Origin: Aldehydirespirator sp965221185
Lineage (GTDB): Bacteria > Actinomycetota > Acidimicrobiia > Acidimicrobiales > Aldehydirespiratoraceae
Length of the DNA: 64,000 nt
Assembly: GCA_965221185.1 (NCBI GenBank)
Contig: OZ244866.1
Span: 2,790,001-2,854,000, forward strand
Direction: 5' to 3'
Both the position numbers and the translations under genes were made by a program. Numbering within the stretch: the first letter of the stretch is position 1; each line of letters opens with the position of its first letter. This document shows, piece after piece, positions 9,822 through 18,785 of the stretch. The notes below the pieces were generated by a model. It saw only the letters and a program-made list of their open reading frames with translations. It searched no databases and was not told where the DNA came from.

Positions 9822-10496
9822 GTGGGTTTATCAGCTGAGCACCGCGCTGGCATCGACGCCATCCAGACGGCATCGCGCGACCTGGTGAAGATGGACCTCC
9901 TCGAGCTCCATGGCGGCAACATCAGCGTGCGGGCCGATGACGGGCACATGCTGATAACCAAGCACCACGTGAACAAGGCGGTGCCCAGCCCCGACGACAT
10001 CGTCCGCACCAGCATCGAGGAGGACGACGAGTTCACCAACATGGCCTCCAGCGCGTGGCTGGTGCACCGCGAGATCTACCGGCGCAGCGACGCCCAGGCC
10101 ATCATCCACGCCCACGGGCAGCTCACGGTGACGCTGTCGTTCTTCTACGACGAGGTCGAGCCGATCGACGAGAACGGCATCATGATCCTGGGCCGAACGG
10201 TGCCGGTGGTGGCCGCCCCCAAACTGATCGGCTGGAACCTGGCCGCCGAGCCGATCGGCGACGCCCTGGCCAACAACAAGGTCGTGATCGAGAAGTGGCA
10301 CGGCACGTTCGCCAAGGGCGTCGACCTGGTCGACGCCCTCCACAAGACCCGCAGCATGGAGTTCTCCGCGGGGCAGATCATCCGGGTCGAGCAGCTGCGC
10401 GACGTGATGCCCAACGAGCCGACCTTCCCTCCCACCGAGGTCGCGGAGTGGCTCGGAGGCGTCTACCGCCCCGGGATCCGGCGCAACATCCTGTGA
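9822..10496 (+). CDS. Class II aldolase/adducin family protein
   Basis: 224 residues starting at GTG, with AGGAGG 5 bases upstream. Landmarks: LHGGNISVRADDG (30-42), and a metal-site block IIHAHGQ (HxH) near residue 90. Family members cleave sugar-1-phosphates such as fuculose- or rhamnulose-phosphate, or act as epimerases or decarboxylases. Instead of a plain second HxH, the C-terminal part has IEKWHGTFAKG, so the third zinc ligand is probably this His. It is transcribed with the isomerase at 10658, separated by an interspersed repeat. The paralogue 27738-28376 is in set B. Confidence 0.88.
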   Translation: MGLSAEHRAGIDAIQTASRDLVKMDLLELHGGNISVRADDGHMLITKHHVNKAVPSPDDIVRTSIEEDDEFTNMASSAWLVHREIYRRSDAQAIIHAHGQLTVTLSFFYDEVEPIDENGIMILGRTVPVVAAPKLIGWNLAAEPIGDALANNKVVIEKWHGTFAKGVDLVDALHKTRSMEFSAGQIIRVEQLRDVMPNEPTFPPTEVAEWLGGVYRPGIRRNIL

Positions 10497-10522
10497 GAGG
10501 TCGTGCGCGAATGGCTTGGAAG

Positions 10523-10602
10523 GAGCGAGGCCGTGGCCCAAGCGGCCCGTGAGCGCAGCGAACAAGAGCGGGGAACACAACGCCTCACCGCGAGGCGCTC
10601 AC
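10523..10602 (+). repeat. Interspersed repeat copy R1
   Basis: Core GCGGCCCGTGAGCGCAGCGA, then ACAAGAGCGGG and the hairpin CGCCTC-ACCGC-GAGGCG (10581-10597). Same orientation as the flanking genes. It lies in the 161-bp gap between aldolase and isomerase. Confidence 0.85.
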
Positions 10603-10657
10603 CACCTAGCCGCGCTAGCTGTAAGGACATGGCGGAACACGCTGTGAGGGCGAGCCG

Positions 10658-11527
10658 ATGATCAAGCTCGCCACGGCCGACTATGCCTGGCCGCTGCTGC
10701 CCCATGAGGCAGTGCTGGGTCTCGCCAAGGCGCTGGAGTTCGAGGCGGTCGACCTGGGGCTCTTCGGCAATCGGTCGCATCTGCGTCCGGAGGTGGTCAG
10801 GCAGGACGTGCCGATGTGGGCAGGCCGGATCAGCGAGCGTCTCGATCAAATCGGCCTCGGTGTCGCCGACGTCTTCTTCATCCCGTGGACCGACCCGCAG
10901 CGCTGGGCGACGAACCACCCCGACGATGCCGAGCGGGCCGAGGGCAGGGTGCGATTCTCCGAGATACTGGATTTCGCCCGCCGGATCAATGCGCCCGGGA
11001 TGACGATGGGCACCGGTCCGTTGTTCGGAGACGAGCCGACGTCCGATTCGCTCCGTCGCTCGGCCGACGAACTCAGCTGGCGGATAGAAGCCGCGAGCCG
11101 GCATGGGATCGAGGTTCGGATCGAGGGCGGTGTCGGCGGCAACGCCGACACCCCGGCGAAGGTGCTGGACCTGGTCGATCTGACCCCGGGCCTGAAGTTG
11201 ACCGTCGACTACTGCCACTTCGTGTACCAGGGGTTCTCCGAGGAGGAGATCGACCCGCTCCTGGAGCACATCGGCCACTTCCAGTGCCGTGGCGCCGCAC
11301 CGGGGCGGATGCAGGTGAACTTCAACGAGAACGAGATCGACTACGGCCGCATCGTGGATCTTCTCGTGGCGCAGGGGTACGACGCGTTCTTCTCTATCGA
11401 GTACGTGTGGATGAACCTTTGGGATTGCGACAAGTCGGAGAACACGATGGAGACCATCCAATTCCGCGACTTCGTGCGGGCCCGGCTGGAGGGCCGCGAG
11501 CACACGCCGCTCAAGAAGAGCATCTAG
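10658..11527 (+). CDS. Sugar phosphate isomerase/epimerase-like TIM-barrel protein (AP_endonuc_2 family)
   Basis: 289 residues. The barrel carries the typical metal ligands of this family: Glu in EVRIEGGVGG, Asp-His in TVDYCHF and a C-terminal Glu in FSIEYVW. Relatives isomerise or epimerise keto-sugars or inosose. ATG at 10658 follows GTGAGGGCGAG. It is probably co-transcribed with the class II aldolase, and together with the divergent kinase completes an isomerase-kinase-aldolase route. Confidence 0.82.
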   Translation: MIKLATADYAWPLLPHEAVLGLAKALEFEAVDLGLFGNRSHLRPEVVRQDVPMWAGRISERLDQIGLGVADVFFIPWTDPQRWATNHPDDAERAEGRVRFSEILDFARRINAPGMTMGTGPLFGDEPTSDSLRRSADELSWRIEAASRHGIEVRIEGGVGGNADTPAKVLDLVDLTPGLKLTVDYCHFVYQGFSEEEIDPLLEHIGHFQCRGAAPGRMQVNFNENEIDYGRIVDLLVAQGYDAFFSIEYVWMNLWDCDKSENTMETIQFRDFVRARLEGREHTPLKKSI

Positions 11528-11563
11528 CTCCGGCTCCGCCCCCGCCAGCCCCGGCGGGGGCTG

Positions 11564-12478
11564 CTAGGTGGCCTGGTACGGGACCGGCTCGCCGTCGCGC
11601 AGGACCGGGGTCCACTGGAGCCTGAAGAACTCTCGTATGGCGGTGGAGTACCTGTCCATCAGCCCGGCCCGCTCGGACTCCGACATGTCCCCCTTGATGG
11701 AGGACACCCATGTATTGGCCAGCACGCTCGGATCGTCGAGCGGCGGCTCCTTCACGCCCGGTGCCGAGAAGTGGCACACCAGGGCCACCCTCGGGCCGTC
11801 GCTTGTGTTGTCGGTGGACTTGTGCATGATGCTCGAGTGGAACAGCAGCAGGTCGCCGGCATCGAGCAAGGCCGGCACCTCGCTGCTCGTGTCGCGACCA
11901 ACGATCTCGACATAGCCGCCCCGGGCCCCCGGCCTGCGGTCGGGCTCGACGTTGTGGATCGGATCGGTATGGGATCCGGGCACGACCCATAGCGGCCCGT
12001 TGTGTGGCGTGGCGTCGGTGATCGCCAGCCAGGCCGCTACCTGGCCGCTGGGTTCGAGGCGGTGGTACCAGGTGTCCTGGTGCCAGGGCTGGCCGGCCGC
12101 GCCCCGGTTCTTGAAGATGAACTGTGAGTCGTAGCAGCTGACGTCGGGGCCGATCAGCTGGCTGAGATACGACACGAGCCGGCGGGACGTGATGAACGCG
12201 CCGACTTGCGGGTCCCAGAAATGGAGCCAGAAGATCTTGCCCGCCAGCTCCTCGGGCAGCCTCGAGTCCGGGTGCGGCCGCGGCTCCCTGGAGACCTTGG
12301 CCTTGCCGATGTCCCCACCGGCCGCGTCGGCCCGGCTGAGCGCCACCGCCCGGTCGTGCAGGGTCCGGCAGTGGGCCGGATCCGCGAAGCCTCGGATGAT
12401 TAGAAAGCCCTTGGCGTGCCAGTCCGCTAGCTGCTCGTCGGTCAGCGAATCGGTCTGCTCCATCAATGTTGTGGCCAT
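11564..12478 (-). CDS. Phytanoyl-CoA dioxygenase (PhyH) family protein
   Basis: About 304 residues. Fe(II)/2-oxoglutarate oxygenase signature: the HxD pair in PWHQDTWYH and a distal His in LLFHSSIMHKST, on the double-stranded beta-helix fold. ATG 12478 is preceded by GGGGGAGG at 8 bases. An in-frame GTG at 12523 that overlaps the PrpF stop (GTGA) would add 15 residues and is a real alternative. It is one of three PhyH proteins in the window (also 49477 and 59405). These enzymes hydroxylate diverse small molecules, not just phytanoyl-CoA. Confidence 0.88.
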   Translation of the reverse strand: MATTLMEQTDSLTDEQLADWHAKGFLIIRGFADPAHCRTLHDRAVALSRADAAGGDIGKAKVSREPRPHPDSRLPEELAGKIFWLHFWDPQVGAFITSRRLVSYLSQLIGPDVSCYDSQFIFKNRGAAGQPWHQDTWYHRLEPSGQVAAWLAITDATPHNGPLWVVPGSHTDPIHNVEPDRRPGARGGYVEIVGRDTSSEVPALLDAGDLLLFHSSIMHKSTDNTSDGPRVALVCHFSAPGVKEPPLDDPSVLANTWVSSIKGDMSESERAGLMDRYSTAIREFFRLQWTPVLRDGEPVPYQAT

Positions 12479-12519
12479 TTGACGACCTCCCCCTAGTGGA
12501 TCTGAGGCTATCTCACCGA

Positions 12520-13716
12520 TCACAGGCCGTACCAGGCGCGGCCGGCAAGGTGGGCTTCGGGTACGAGCACCGAGCCCCGCATGATCTCCCGGGCGGTCCG
12601 GTCGACTGTCACCGCGGGGATCCGCCAGCTGCCGCCGGAGCCGCGTTCGGCGGTGACGCCGATCTCGATCACGCCCGCGGGATGGCCGATCCGTAGCGTC
12701 CGGTCGGGCTGGGCCCCGCCTGAGACCACGTCGGCCACGACGGTGCCGGGCAGGGCCGCGGCCCCGGCCAGGGCCATGGCGCCGGTCAGTGCGACGGTGC
12801 GGTGGGTCCGGCGCATCGAGATGAGCCGCACGGCCAGGTCGATGCTGTCCGCGGTCACCGCCTGCCCGCTGCTGGCCCCATAGGACGCGGCTGGACCGAC
12901 CATGGCCACCTTCGGGATGGTGGGCTGCCGGGCAGCCTCGTCCAGCGACGCCGCCAGCCCCATCAGCACCGCGGCCTCGCAGCGCATGTGCTCGAGCCGG
13001 GCCTGCAGGTCACGGTCCGAGTCGAGCATCTCGGCCGGTGCAGTGGCGGCTGCGCCCATCTCGTCGGCCCGCACGAACACTGCCGGGTTGGCCACGTCGA
13101 CGATGGACGCGGTGACCGACCGGCCGTCGCCGGTGCCGATCTGCTCGCACGGCACTCCGGTCGGCAGCGGGCCCCGCCCGATGGAGCCGCCGGGATCGAT
13201 GTATTCGAGGGCGATGCGGGAGCCAGTTCCGGGCACGCCCTGGATGGAGAAGTCGCCGGCGGACTCATAGCGGCCCGCCCGGATCGGTACCCCCGCCCGG
13301 CAGAGCTGGCCGGTGTTGACGCTGAGCACCACCACGTCGGTCGTGCCGTCGGTCGTGCCGTCGGTCGCCTCGATCAGGCCGCTGTCGACCGCGAAGGGCC
13401 CGATGGCGGCCGAGATGTTGCCGCAGTTGCCGACGAAGTCCACGAGAGGCTCGGTCACCTCCACCTGCGCGAACCGGTAGGCGACGCCGGCTGTCGAGCC
13501 CGCGGGGGCGGCGTCGACGATGGCGGCCTTGCTCAGCGACGACGAGCCGCCGCCGAGACCGTCGACCTGCCTGCCGTCGGGGTCGGGGCTGCCCAGGGCG
13601 GCCAGGATGATGGCGTCAACCTGCCGGGCGTCGAACCCGGCAAGGTCCTGGGCTGCGAACAGCACCGCCCGGCTGGTGCCGCCGCGCCAGAACGACGCCG
13701 GAACGGGCCGGTCCAC
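12520..13716 (-). CDS. PrpF-family isomerase (4-oxalomesaconate tautomerase/aconitate isomerase-like)
   Basis: 398 residues with PrpF signatures: an N-terminal FWRGGTSRAVLF block and the catalytic-type Cys in FVGNCGN. The family shifts double bonds in tricarboxylic or dicarboxylic acids (4-oxalomesaconate, methylaconitate, itaconate-like). The next gene upstream encodes a citrate-synthase-like protein, which would fit a methylcitrate or substituted-citrate route. A 12-bp near-tandem repeat inside the gene gives DGTTDGTTD. It is followed directly by the PhyH gene. Confidence 0.85.
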   Translation of the reverse strand: MDRPVPASFWRGGTSRAVLFAAQDLAGFDARQVDAIILAALGSPDPDGRQVDGLGGGSSSLSKAAIVDAAPAGSTAGVAYRFAQVEVTEPLVDFVGNCGNISAAIGPFAVDSGLIEATDGTTDGTTDVVVLSVNTGQLCRAGVPIRAGRYESAGDFSIQGVPGTGSRIALEYIDPGGSIGRGPLPTGVPCEQIGTGDGRSVTASIVDVANPAVFVRADEMGAAATAPAEMLDSDRDLQARLEHMRCEAAVLMGLAASLDEAARQPTIPKVAMVGPAASYGASSGQAVTADSIDLAVRLISMRRTHRTVALTGAMALAGAAALPGTVVADVVSGGAQPDRTLRIGHPAGVIEIGVTAERGSGGSWRIPAVTVDRTAREIMRGSVLVPEAHLAGRAWYGL

Positions 13717-13737
13717 GCTCAGAGGCCCCGTGGATGG

Positions 13738-13870
13738 GTGTCAACGCCTCGCGGTGAAGCGTGTTGTTTCCCGCTCTTGTTCGCTGCGCTCACGGGCCGC
13801 TCGGGCCACGGTCTCGCTCGGCGGCTCGCGAGGATCCTCATGAACTGCTGCCTACCCGCTCGGCCTCTGG
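13738..13870 (-). repeat. Interspersed repeat copy R2 (full length, left module plus core)
   Basis: On the minus strand: left module GAGGCCGAGCGGGTAGG, then GAGCGAGACCGTGGCCCGAG, the core GAGCGCAGCGAACAAGAGCG, and hairpin CGCTTC-ACCGC-GAGGCG (one G-U pair). It fills the gap between the citrate-synthase-like and PrpF genes, in gene orientation. Confidence 0.85.
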
Positions 13871-13878
13871 CTCGGCGC

Positions 13879-15006
13879 TCAGCCCGGGTACGGCCGGGCC
13901 GTCTCGCCCTCGTAGAGGGCACGGGGCCGTATCAGGCGGTTGTCCGCGTACTGCTCCAGGAGATGTGCGGTCCATCCCGCGATGCGGCTGGCGGCGATGA
14001 AGCTCGTGAACATGTTGAGCGGGAAGCCGAGGTGGTACAGCACCAGCGCCGAGTAGTAGTCGACATTGGCGTTGAGGCCCTTGCGCTCCTTGAGTTCGCG
14101 CTCGAGGCCGGCGGCGACGGCATGCCAGTGGGGCTCGCCCGCGGCTGCGCCGAGCTCTTCGGCCAGCCGGTCCATGGCTGCCGCCCGCGGGTCGCGGGTC
14201 CGGTACACCCGGTGGCCGAATCCGGAGACCTTGCGCCGGGCAGCCAGAGCCGCTTCCACGAACCCGACCACGTTCTCGGGCACTCCGATCTCGCGGAACG
14301 CTCCCATGGCGTCGTCGACCGCCCCGCCGTGGAGGGCCCCCTTCAGGGCCCCGGCCGCAGAAGTGATCGCGGAGTAGTAGTCCGACAGCGTGCCCACGGT
14401 GGTGCGGGCCGCGAAGGTGGAGGCGTTCAGCTCATGCTCGGCGTAGGCGTTCAGAACCGCGTTCAGGGCTGCCGCGGCACCGGCCGAGGGAGGCTCGCCG
14501 GTGAGCATGTACAGGAAGTTGGCGGCATGGCCCAGGCTGGGATCCGGCGCCACTGGATCGTCGCCCCGCACGAGCCGCGACATGGCGGCCACCACCGTTG
14601 GGAGCCGGGCCAGGAGCCCGGTGGCCTTGCCGACGACCGACTCCGCCGAGATGTCGTCGGCATCGGGGTCCTCGACCCCCAGCATCGACACCGCGGTGCG
14701 CAATATGGCCATGGGGTTGGCGGTGGCGACCGGCGCGCCGGCGATGTACCCGGCGACCGTCGCCGGAAGGGCGCTCTGCGCGGCCACCTCGGCCGCGAAC
14801 GCCTGGCTCTGGGCGGCGCCGGGCCAGTCGCCGTGCCACAGCAGCCAGACGACGTCGAGGAACTCCGCCTCCTCCACGAAATCGCCGATGGCGTAGCCCC
14901 GGTACAGCAGCGTGCCCTCCGGCCCGTCGATGAAGCAGACCGACGAACCGCAGGCCAGCACGCCCTCGAGTCCGGAGATGACCTTGGCTTCGGGCTGTGC
15001 GCTCAT
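13879..15006 (-). CDS. Citrate synthase/2-methylcitrate synthase-like protein
   Basis: 375 residues, the short bacterial type. Active-site features: His in AEHELNAST, His in GALHGGA, the signature GFGHRVYRTRDPR and Asp in NANVDYYS. It condenses an acyl-CoA with a 2-oxo acid. Context (PrpF-type isomerase next door, no other citric-acid-cycle genes) favours a dedicated acyl-CoA such as propionyl-CoA over housekeeping citrate synthesis, but sequence alone cannot separate these. AAGGAG precedes the ATG. Confidence 0.88.
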   Translation of the reverse strand: MSAQPEAKVISGLEGVLACGSSVCFIDGPEGTLLYRGYAIGDFVEEAEFLDVVWLLWHGDWPGAAQSQAFAAEVAAQSALPATVAGYIAGAPVATANPMAILRTAVSMLGVEDPDADDISAESVVGKATGLLARLPTVVAAMSRLVRGDDPVAPDPSLGHAANFLYMLTGEPPSAGAAAALNAVLNAYAEHELNASTFAARTTVGTLSDYYSAITSAAGALKGALHGGAVDDAMGAFREIGVPENVVGFVEAALAARRKVSGFGHRVYRTRDPRAAAMDRLAEELGAAAGEPHWHAVAAGLERELKERKGLNANVDYYSALVLYHLGFPLNMFTSFIAASRIAGWTAHLLEQYADNRLIRPRALYEGETARPYPG

Positions 15007-15036
15007 GGCTCGACGCTCCTTAGAACATACACGGGT

Positions 15037-15115
15037 AGGTGACGCCGCCTCGGGGTGCAGCGTTGTGTCTCCCGCTCTTGTTCGCTGCGCTCACGGGCCG
15101 CTCGGGCCACGGGGT
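15037..15115 (-). repeat. Interspersed repeat copy R3 (core only)
   Basis: Minus-strand core CCGTGGCCCGAGCGGCCCGT followed by GAGCGCAGCGAACAAGAGCG, with a diverged terminal hairpin. It lies between the aldehyde dehydrogenase 3' end and the citrate-synthase-like start. Confidence 0.8.
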
Positions 15116-15123
15116 CCGCGGGA

Positions 15124-16626
15124 TCATCCGAGCTTGAAGGGGTCGCGGGTGTTTCCCGACATCTCGATCCACACCGCTTTGGTGTGCTGGTACTCGCGCA
15201 GGCCCTCCATGCCGTTCTCCCGCCCGTAGCCGCTCATCTTGTAGCCGCCGAAGGGCACCTCGCAGCCGATGACCCGGTAGGCGTTGACCCACACCGTCCC
15301 CACCCGCAGGCGCGGCACCATGCGGTGGGCCCGCTGGATGTCGCGGGTCCACACCCCGGCGGCCAGCCCGTGGGTGGAGTCGTTGGCCACCGCCACCGCG
15401 TCGTCCTCGGTGTCGAATCCAATCACCGACAGCACCGGGCCGAAGATCTCCTCGCGGGCGATGGTCATCCGGTTGTCGACGCCGGTGAACACGGTGGGCT
15501 CCACCAGCAGGCCGTCGCCGAACTGCTCGGGGCGCCGGCCGCCGGTCGCGATCTCGGCTCCCTCCTGGGCGCCGATCTCGATGTAGCGCATGACCTTGTC
15601 GAACTGGGCCGCGAAGGCGAGCGGACCCATCTCGGTGTCGAGCTCCATGGGGTCGCCGAGCTTGATCTGGCGGGCCCGCTCCACCACCCGGCCGACGACC
15701 TCGTCGTGCACCTCCCGCTGCACCAGCAGCCGCGACCCGGCCACGCAGGTCTGGCCGCAGGCGGCGAAGATCCCGGCCACCACCCCGTTGACCGCGGCCT
15801 CGATGTCGGCGTCGGCGAACACGATGTTGGGCGACTTGCCGCCCAGCTCCAGCGACACCGGGGCGAGGTGCTCAGCGGCCGCCTTGGCCACCCGTATGCC
15901 GGTGGCGGTCGACCCGGTGAAGGAGACCTTGTCCACCCCGGGGTGCGACACCAGCGGCTCGCCCACGGTGGGGCCGTCGCCGGTGATCACGTTGAACACG
16001 CCGTCGGGGATGCCGGCCTCGGCGACGATCTCAGCGAAGTAGAGGGCCGAGACCGAGGTGTGCTCGGACGGTTTGAGAACGAACGCACAGCCCGCGGCCA
16101 GGGCCGGGGCCAGCTTGTAGGCCACCAGCATCAGCGGCGAGTTCCAGGCCGCGATGGCGCCAACCACTCCCACCGGCTCGCGCAGGTGGTACACGAAGTA
16201 GTTGGGATTCGATGTCGGCACCACCTCGCCGCCGAACTTGTCGGCCGCGCCCGCGAAGTAGTGGTAGTGGTTGGGCAGCGCCGCCATCTGGCCGGCCATC
16301 TCGCGCAGCAGCTTGCCGTTGTCGCGCACCTCGGCCACGGCGAACCGGTCGGCCCGGTCCTCGATGAGCTGGGCCAGGTTGCGCATCATCCGGGCCCGCT
16401 CCGCGCCGGGCAGCCGGGGCCACGGCCCCTCGTCGAAGGCGGCTCGGGCCGCGGCGACCGCGCGGTCCACGTCGGCCTGGCCAGCTTTGGGAACCTCGGC
16501 CCAAGCCTGCCCGGTGAAGGGGTCGATCGAAGCGAAGGTCTCGCCCGACGCGGCGTCCACCCACTGCCCGCCGATGAACATTCGCAGCGGGCGGCCAAGA
16601 GGCCGAGCGGACAGGGCGCGGTTCAT
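15124..16626 (-). CDS. Aldehyde dehydrogenase (NAD(P)+-dependent, ALDH superfamily)
   Basis: About 500 residues. Catalytic Cys in FAACGQTCVAGSR, general-base Glu in LELGGKSPNIVF, a cofactor loop around FTGSTATGIRV. It oxidises an aldehyde to the acid. ATG 16626 gives MNRALSARPLGRPLRMFIGG; ATG 16581 (MFIGGQWVDA) is the conserved family start. The extra 15 residues come from the repeat module, which also starts a mini-ORF at 16780 with the same MNRALSARP, so translation could begin at either site. It follows importer B permease genes on the same strand. Confidence 0.9.
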   Translation of the reverse strand: MNRALSARPLGRPLRMFIGGQWVDAASGETFASIDPFTGQAWAEVPKAGQADVDRAVAAARAAFDEGPWPRLPGAERARMMRNLAQLIEDRADRFAVAEVRDNGKLLREMAGQMAALPNHYHYFAGAADKFGGEVVPTSNPNYFVYHLREPVGVVGAIAAWNSPLMLVAYKLAPALAAGCAFVLKPSEHTSVSALYFAEIVAEAGIPDGVFNVITGDGPTVGEPLVSHPGVDKVSFTGSTATGIRVAKAAAEHLAPVSLELGGKSPNIVFADADIEAAVNGVVAGIFAACGQTCVAGSRLLVQREVHDEVVGRVVERARQIKLGDPMELDTEMGPLAFAAQFDKVMRYIEIGAQEGAEIATGGRRPEQFGDGLLVEPTVFTGVDNRMTIAREEIFGPVLSVIGFDTEDDAVAVANDSTHGLAAGVWTRDIQRAHRMVPRLRVGTVWVNAYRVIGCEVPFGGYKMSGYGRENGMEGLREYQHTKAVWIEMSGNTRDPFKLG

Positions 16627-16730
16627 CGGTGACTCACAGGAACGCGGAGCGAGGCCGTGGCCCGAGCGGCCCGTGAGCGAAGCGAACAAGAGCGGGAAAC
16701 ACAACGCTGCCCCGCGAGGATGTGACGCCT
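16599..16730 (+). repeat. Interspersed repeat copy R4 (full length)
   Basis: Left module GAGGCCGAGCGGACAGGGCG at 16599-16629, core to about 16730. A perfect second copy of the 31-bp left module lies at 16753-16783. This is the only full copy opposite in orientation to its neighbours. The left module on the minus strand contains CGATGAACCG, giving a TGA stop and an ATG start. Confidence 0.85.
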
Positions 16731-16780
16731 GTGCACCGCGCCCGTTCCAAGCGAGGCCGAGCGGACAGGGCGCGGTTCAT
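16634..16780 (-). other. Bridging mini-ORF inside repeat R4, permease to aldehyde dehydrogenase
   Basis: ATG 16780 overlaps the permease stop (ATGA) and opens 48 codons ending in TGA 7 nt before ATG 16626. It starts MNRALSARP, identical to the dehydrogenase start because both lie in copies of the same 31-bp module. Confidence 0.3.
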
Positions 16781-17790
16781 CGGTATCCGCCTGTCCGGGC
16801 CGCGTCCAGCCCGACCGCGAACAGCAGCAGCCCGCCCTGGGCGATCAGCTGGTAGAAGGTCTGCCAGCCGGCCAGGGTCATGCCGTTGATGAGCAGCCCG
16901 AGGATGACCACGCCAAGCACGGTCCCGCCCAAGGAGCCGGTGCCGCCGGTGAGGCCGACGCCGCCGAGGATCACCGCGGTGATGATGATCAGCTCCCAGC
17001 CGAAGGCGGCGTTGGCCGACGAGCCGCTCTGGCTCGACGACAGGACGAAGCCGGCGACGCCGGAGCACGTGCCGCTGACAACCAGGTACATGATCCGCAG
17101 GCGATCGACGGGCAGCGCTGCCGACCGGGCCGACTCGGCGTCCCCGCCGACGGCGTAGGCGTACAGCCCGAAACGGGTCCGGCTCAGCAGCAGCCATCCC
17201 GCCGCCGCGAACGCGGCTGCGAAGATCAGCGAGACGGGGATCTCGAAGATCTCGTTCTGCATCACGGTGTACGTCGGGTCGGTGATGGCCGTCCCGAGGT
17301 TGCCGAGGACGCCGCTGCCGCCGTCGAGGACGTAGGCGATGCCGCGGGCGATGCCCAGCATCCCGAGCGTGGCCACGATGGGGTTGACCCGCAGCTTCAC
17401 CACAGCGAAGCCGTTCACCAGCCCGATCGCGACGCCTATCCCGATCACGATCGCTATGGCCAGCACCGGCGGAACACCGCTGGCCATGACCTTGGTGCCG
17501 ACCGTGCCGGACAGGGCGATGGTGGAGCCGACCGAGATGTCCAGGGCACCCGAGATGAGCCCGAACGTGGCCCCGACGGACACCACCATCAGCACCGCGG
17601 TGGCTTGGCCCGCGTTGAGCAGGTTGTTCGCGGTCAGGAAGTTCCGGGCGACGCTGGCGAAGAGAATGAGCTCGATGAGGAGCACCACGCCGAGCGTCGA
17701 CCGCTGGCCGCGGTCGGTGAGCACCACGGACCAGAGACGCTGGAGCGCCGTGGCCTCGTCCGCGTCCGGCTGCAGGATGGCGGCGGTCAT
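16777..17790 (-). CDS. Sugar ABC transporter permease (RbsC-type), importer B
   Basis: 337 residues, about ten membrane helices, family blocks SGALDISVGS and GGVGLTGGTGSLGGTVLGV. Its start overlaps the upstream permease stop by ATGA. It is the counterpart of 3934-4926 in importer A. The last codons and stop are contributed by the repeat left module. Confidence 0.92.
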   Translation of the reverse strand: MTAAILQPDADEATALQRLWSVVLTDRGQRSTLGVVLLIELILFASVARNFLTANNLLNAGQATAVLMVVSVGATFGLISGALDISVGSTIALSGTVGTKVMASGVPPVLAIAIVIGIGVAIGLVNGFAVVKLRVNPIVATLGMLGIARGIAYVLDGGSGVLGNLGTAITDPTYTVMQNEIFEIPVSLIFAAAFAAAGWLLLSRTRFGLYAYAVGGDAESARSAALPVDRLRIMYLVVSGTCSGVAGFVLSSSQSGSSANAAFGWELIIITAVILGGVGLTGGTGSLGGTVLGVVILGLLINGMTLAGWQTFYQLIAQGGLLLFAVGLDAARTGGYR

Positions 17791-18785
17791 CGAAACCCGC
17801 CCTTGGGGCGCTGGTCGAAGGCGACCGCGGCGATCAGCAGGACGCCCTCGATGACCATGACCCAGTCCGGCACGACGGCCAGCTGGATCAGGCCGTTGGC
17901 CAGCGTCGTCACGAACACCACGCCGATGAGGGTGCCGAGGACCGATCCCTTGCCTCCGGTGAGGCTGGCCCCTCCGAGGAACACCGCGGTGGCCACCGCG
18001 AACTCGCGGCCGGTGCCGGAGTTGGGGGCGATGCTTCCCAGCAGCGACGCCAGGATCACCCCGGCCAGGCCCGTGTACAGGCCGGCCACGGTGTACATCC
18101 CCAGGCGGAACCGGTCCACGTTCATGGCCGCCTGCTGGGCCGCCTCGGGGTTGCCGCCCACCGCGAACAGGTGCCGGCCCACTTTGGTGGTGCGCAGCAT
18201 CACGATCGACACCACCGCGGTGAACACCAGGAAGTACACCGGCACCGGGATGTCGAACAGCCGCTCGCGGGCGAACCGGAAGCCATCGTCGCGGACCTGG
18301 CTCTGGCGGCCGTTGGTGATCACGAAGCCGGTGCCCTGAAGCACGAACAGCATGGCCAGCGTGGCCACCAGCGGGTTGATGCGGAGCTTGGTGATGATGA
18401 TGCCGTTGACGAAGCCGATGACGCCGCCGACGAGCATGCCGATCACGAAGGCCAGCACGAGCGGGACCCCGGCCACGAACAGCTTCCCGGAGATCACCCC
18501 GACCATCATCATCCCCGACCCGATCGAGAGGTCGAGCCCGCCTCCCATCAGTACCAGGGTGAACCCCGTGGCCACGATGAAGGTCACAGAGCTGAATTGG
18601 AAGATGGTGAGGAGGTTGGTGGTGGTGAAGAAGTAGTCGAGGCGCACCGTCAGGAAGAGCACGAGCAGCAACAGAGCGATCACCAGCAGCACGTTCTGGC
18701 CGAGCAGGGCGCGGCGGAACCGGGCTGCGGCCCGCGCGCTGCTCTCCATCGCGTCGCTGGCGACCGCGACGGGCGTGACGGTCAT
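17787..18785 (-). CDS. Sugar ABC transporter permease (RbsC-type), importer B
   Basis: 332 residues, polytopic, with MGGGLDLSIGSG and FLGGASLTGGKGSVLGTL blocks. It is the counterpart of 4923-5915 in importer A. A 12-codon mini-ORF fills the gap to the ATPase gene exactly, with ATGA overlaps at both ends. It pairs with 16777-17790 to form the membrane channel. Confidence 0.92.
   Translation of the reverse strand: MTVTPVAVASDAMESSARAAARFRRALLGQNVLLVIALLLLVLFLTVRLDYFFTTTNLLTIFQFSSVTFIVATGFTLVLMGGGLDLSIGSGMMMVGVISGKLFVAGVPLVLAFVIGMLVGGVIGFVNGIIITKLRINPLVATLAMLFVLQGTGFVITNGRQSQVRDDGFRFARERLFDIPVPVYFLVFTAVVSIVMLRTTKVGRHLFAVGGNPEAAQQAAMNVDRFRLGMYTVAGLYTGLAGVILASLLGSIAPNSGTGREFAVATAVFLGGASLTGGKGSVLGTLIGVVFVTTLANGLIQLAVVPDWVMVIEGVLLIAAVAFDQRPKGGFR

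Noticed and set aside
12802..15042. A 746-codon plus-strand frame across PrpF and citrate-synthase-like genes
   Set aside because: Antisense shadow of two clear enzymes with conserved active sites; composition is typical of GC-rich antisense frames.
16599..16783. Insertion sequence with 31-bp terminal direct repeats
   Set aside because: The 154-bp interval encodes no transposase, and the repeats are direct copies of the same left module, so a duplication is simpler.
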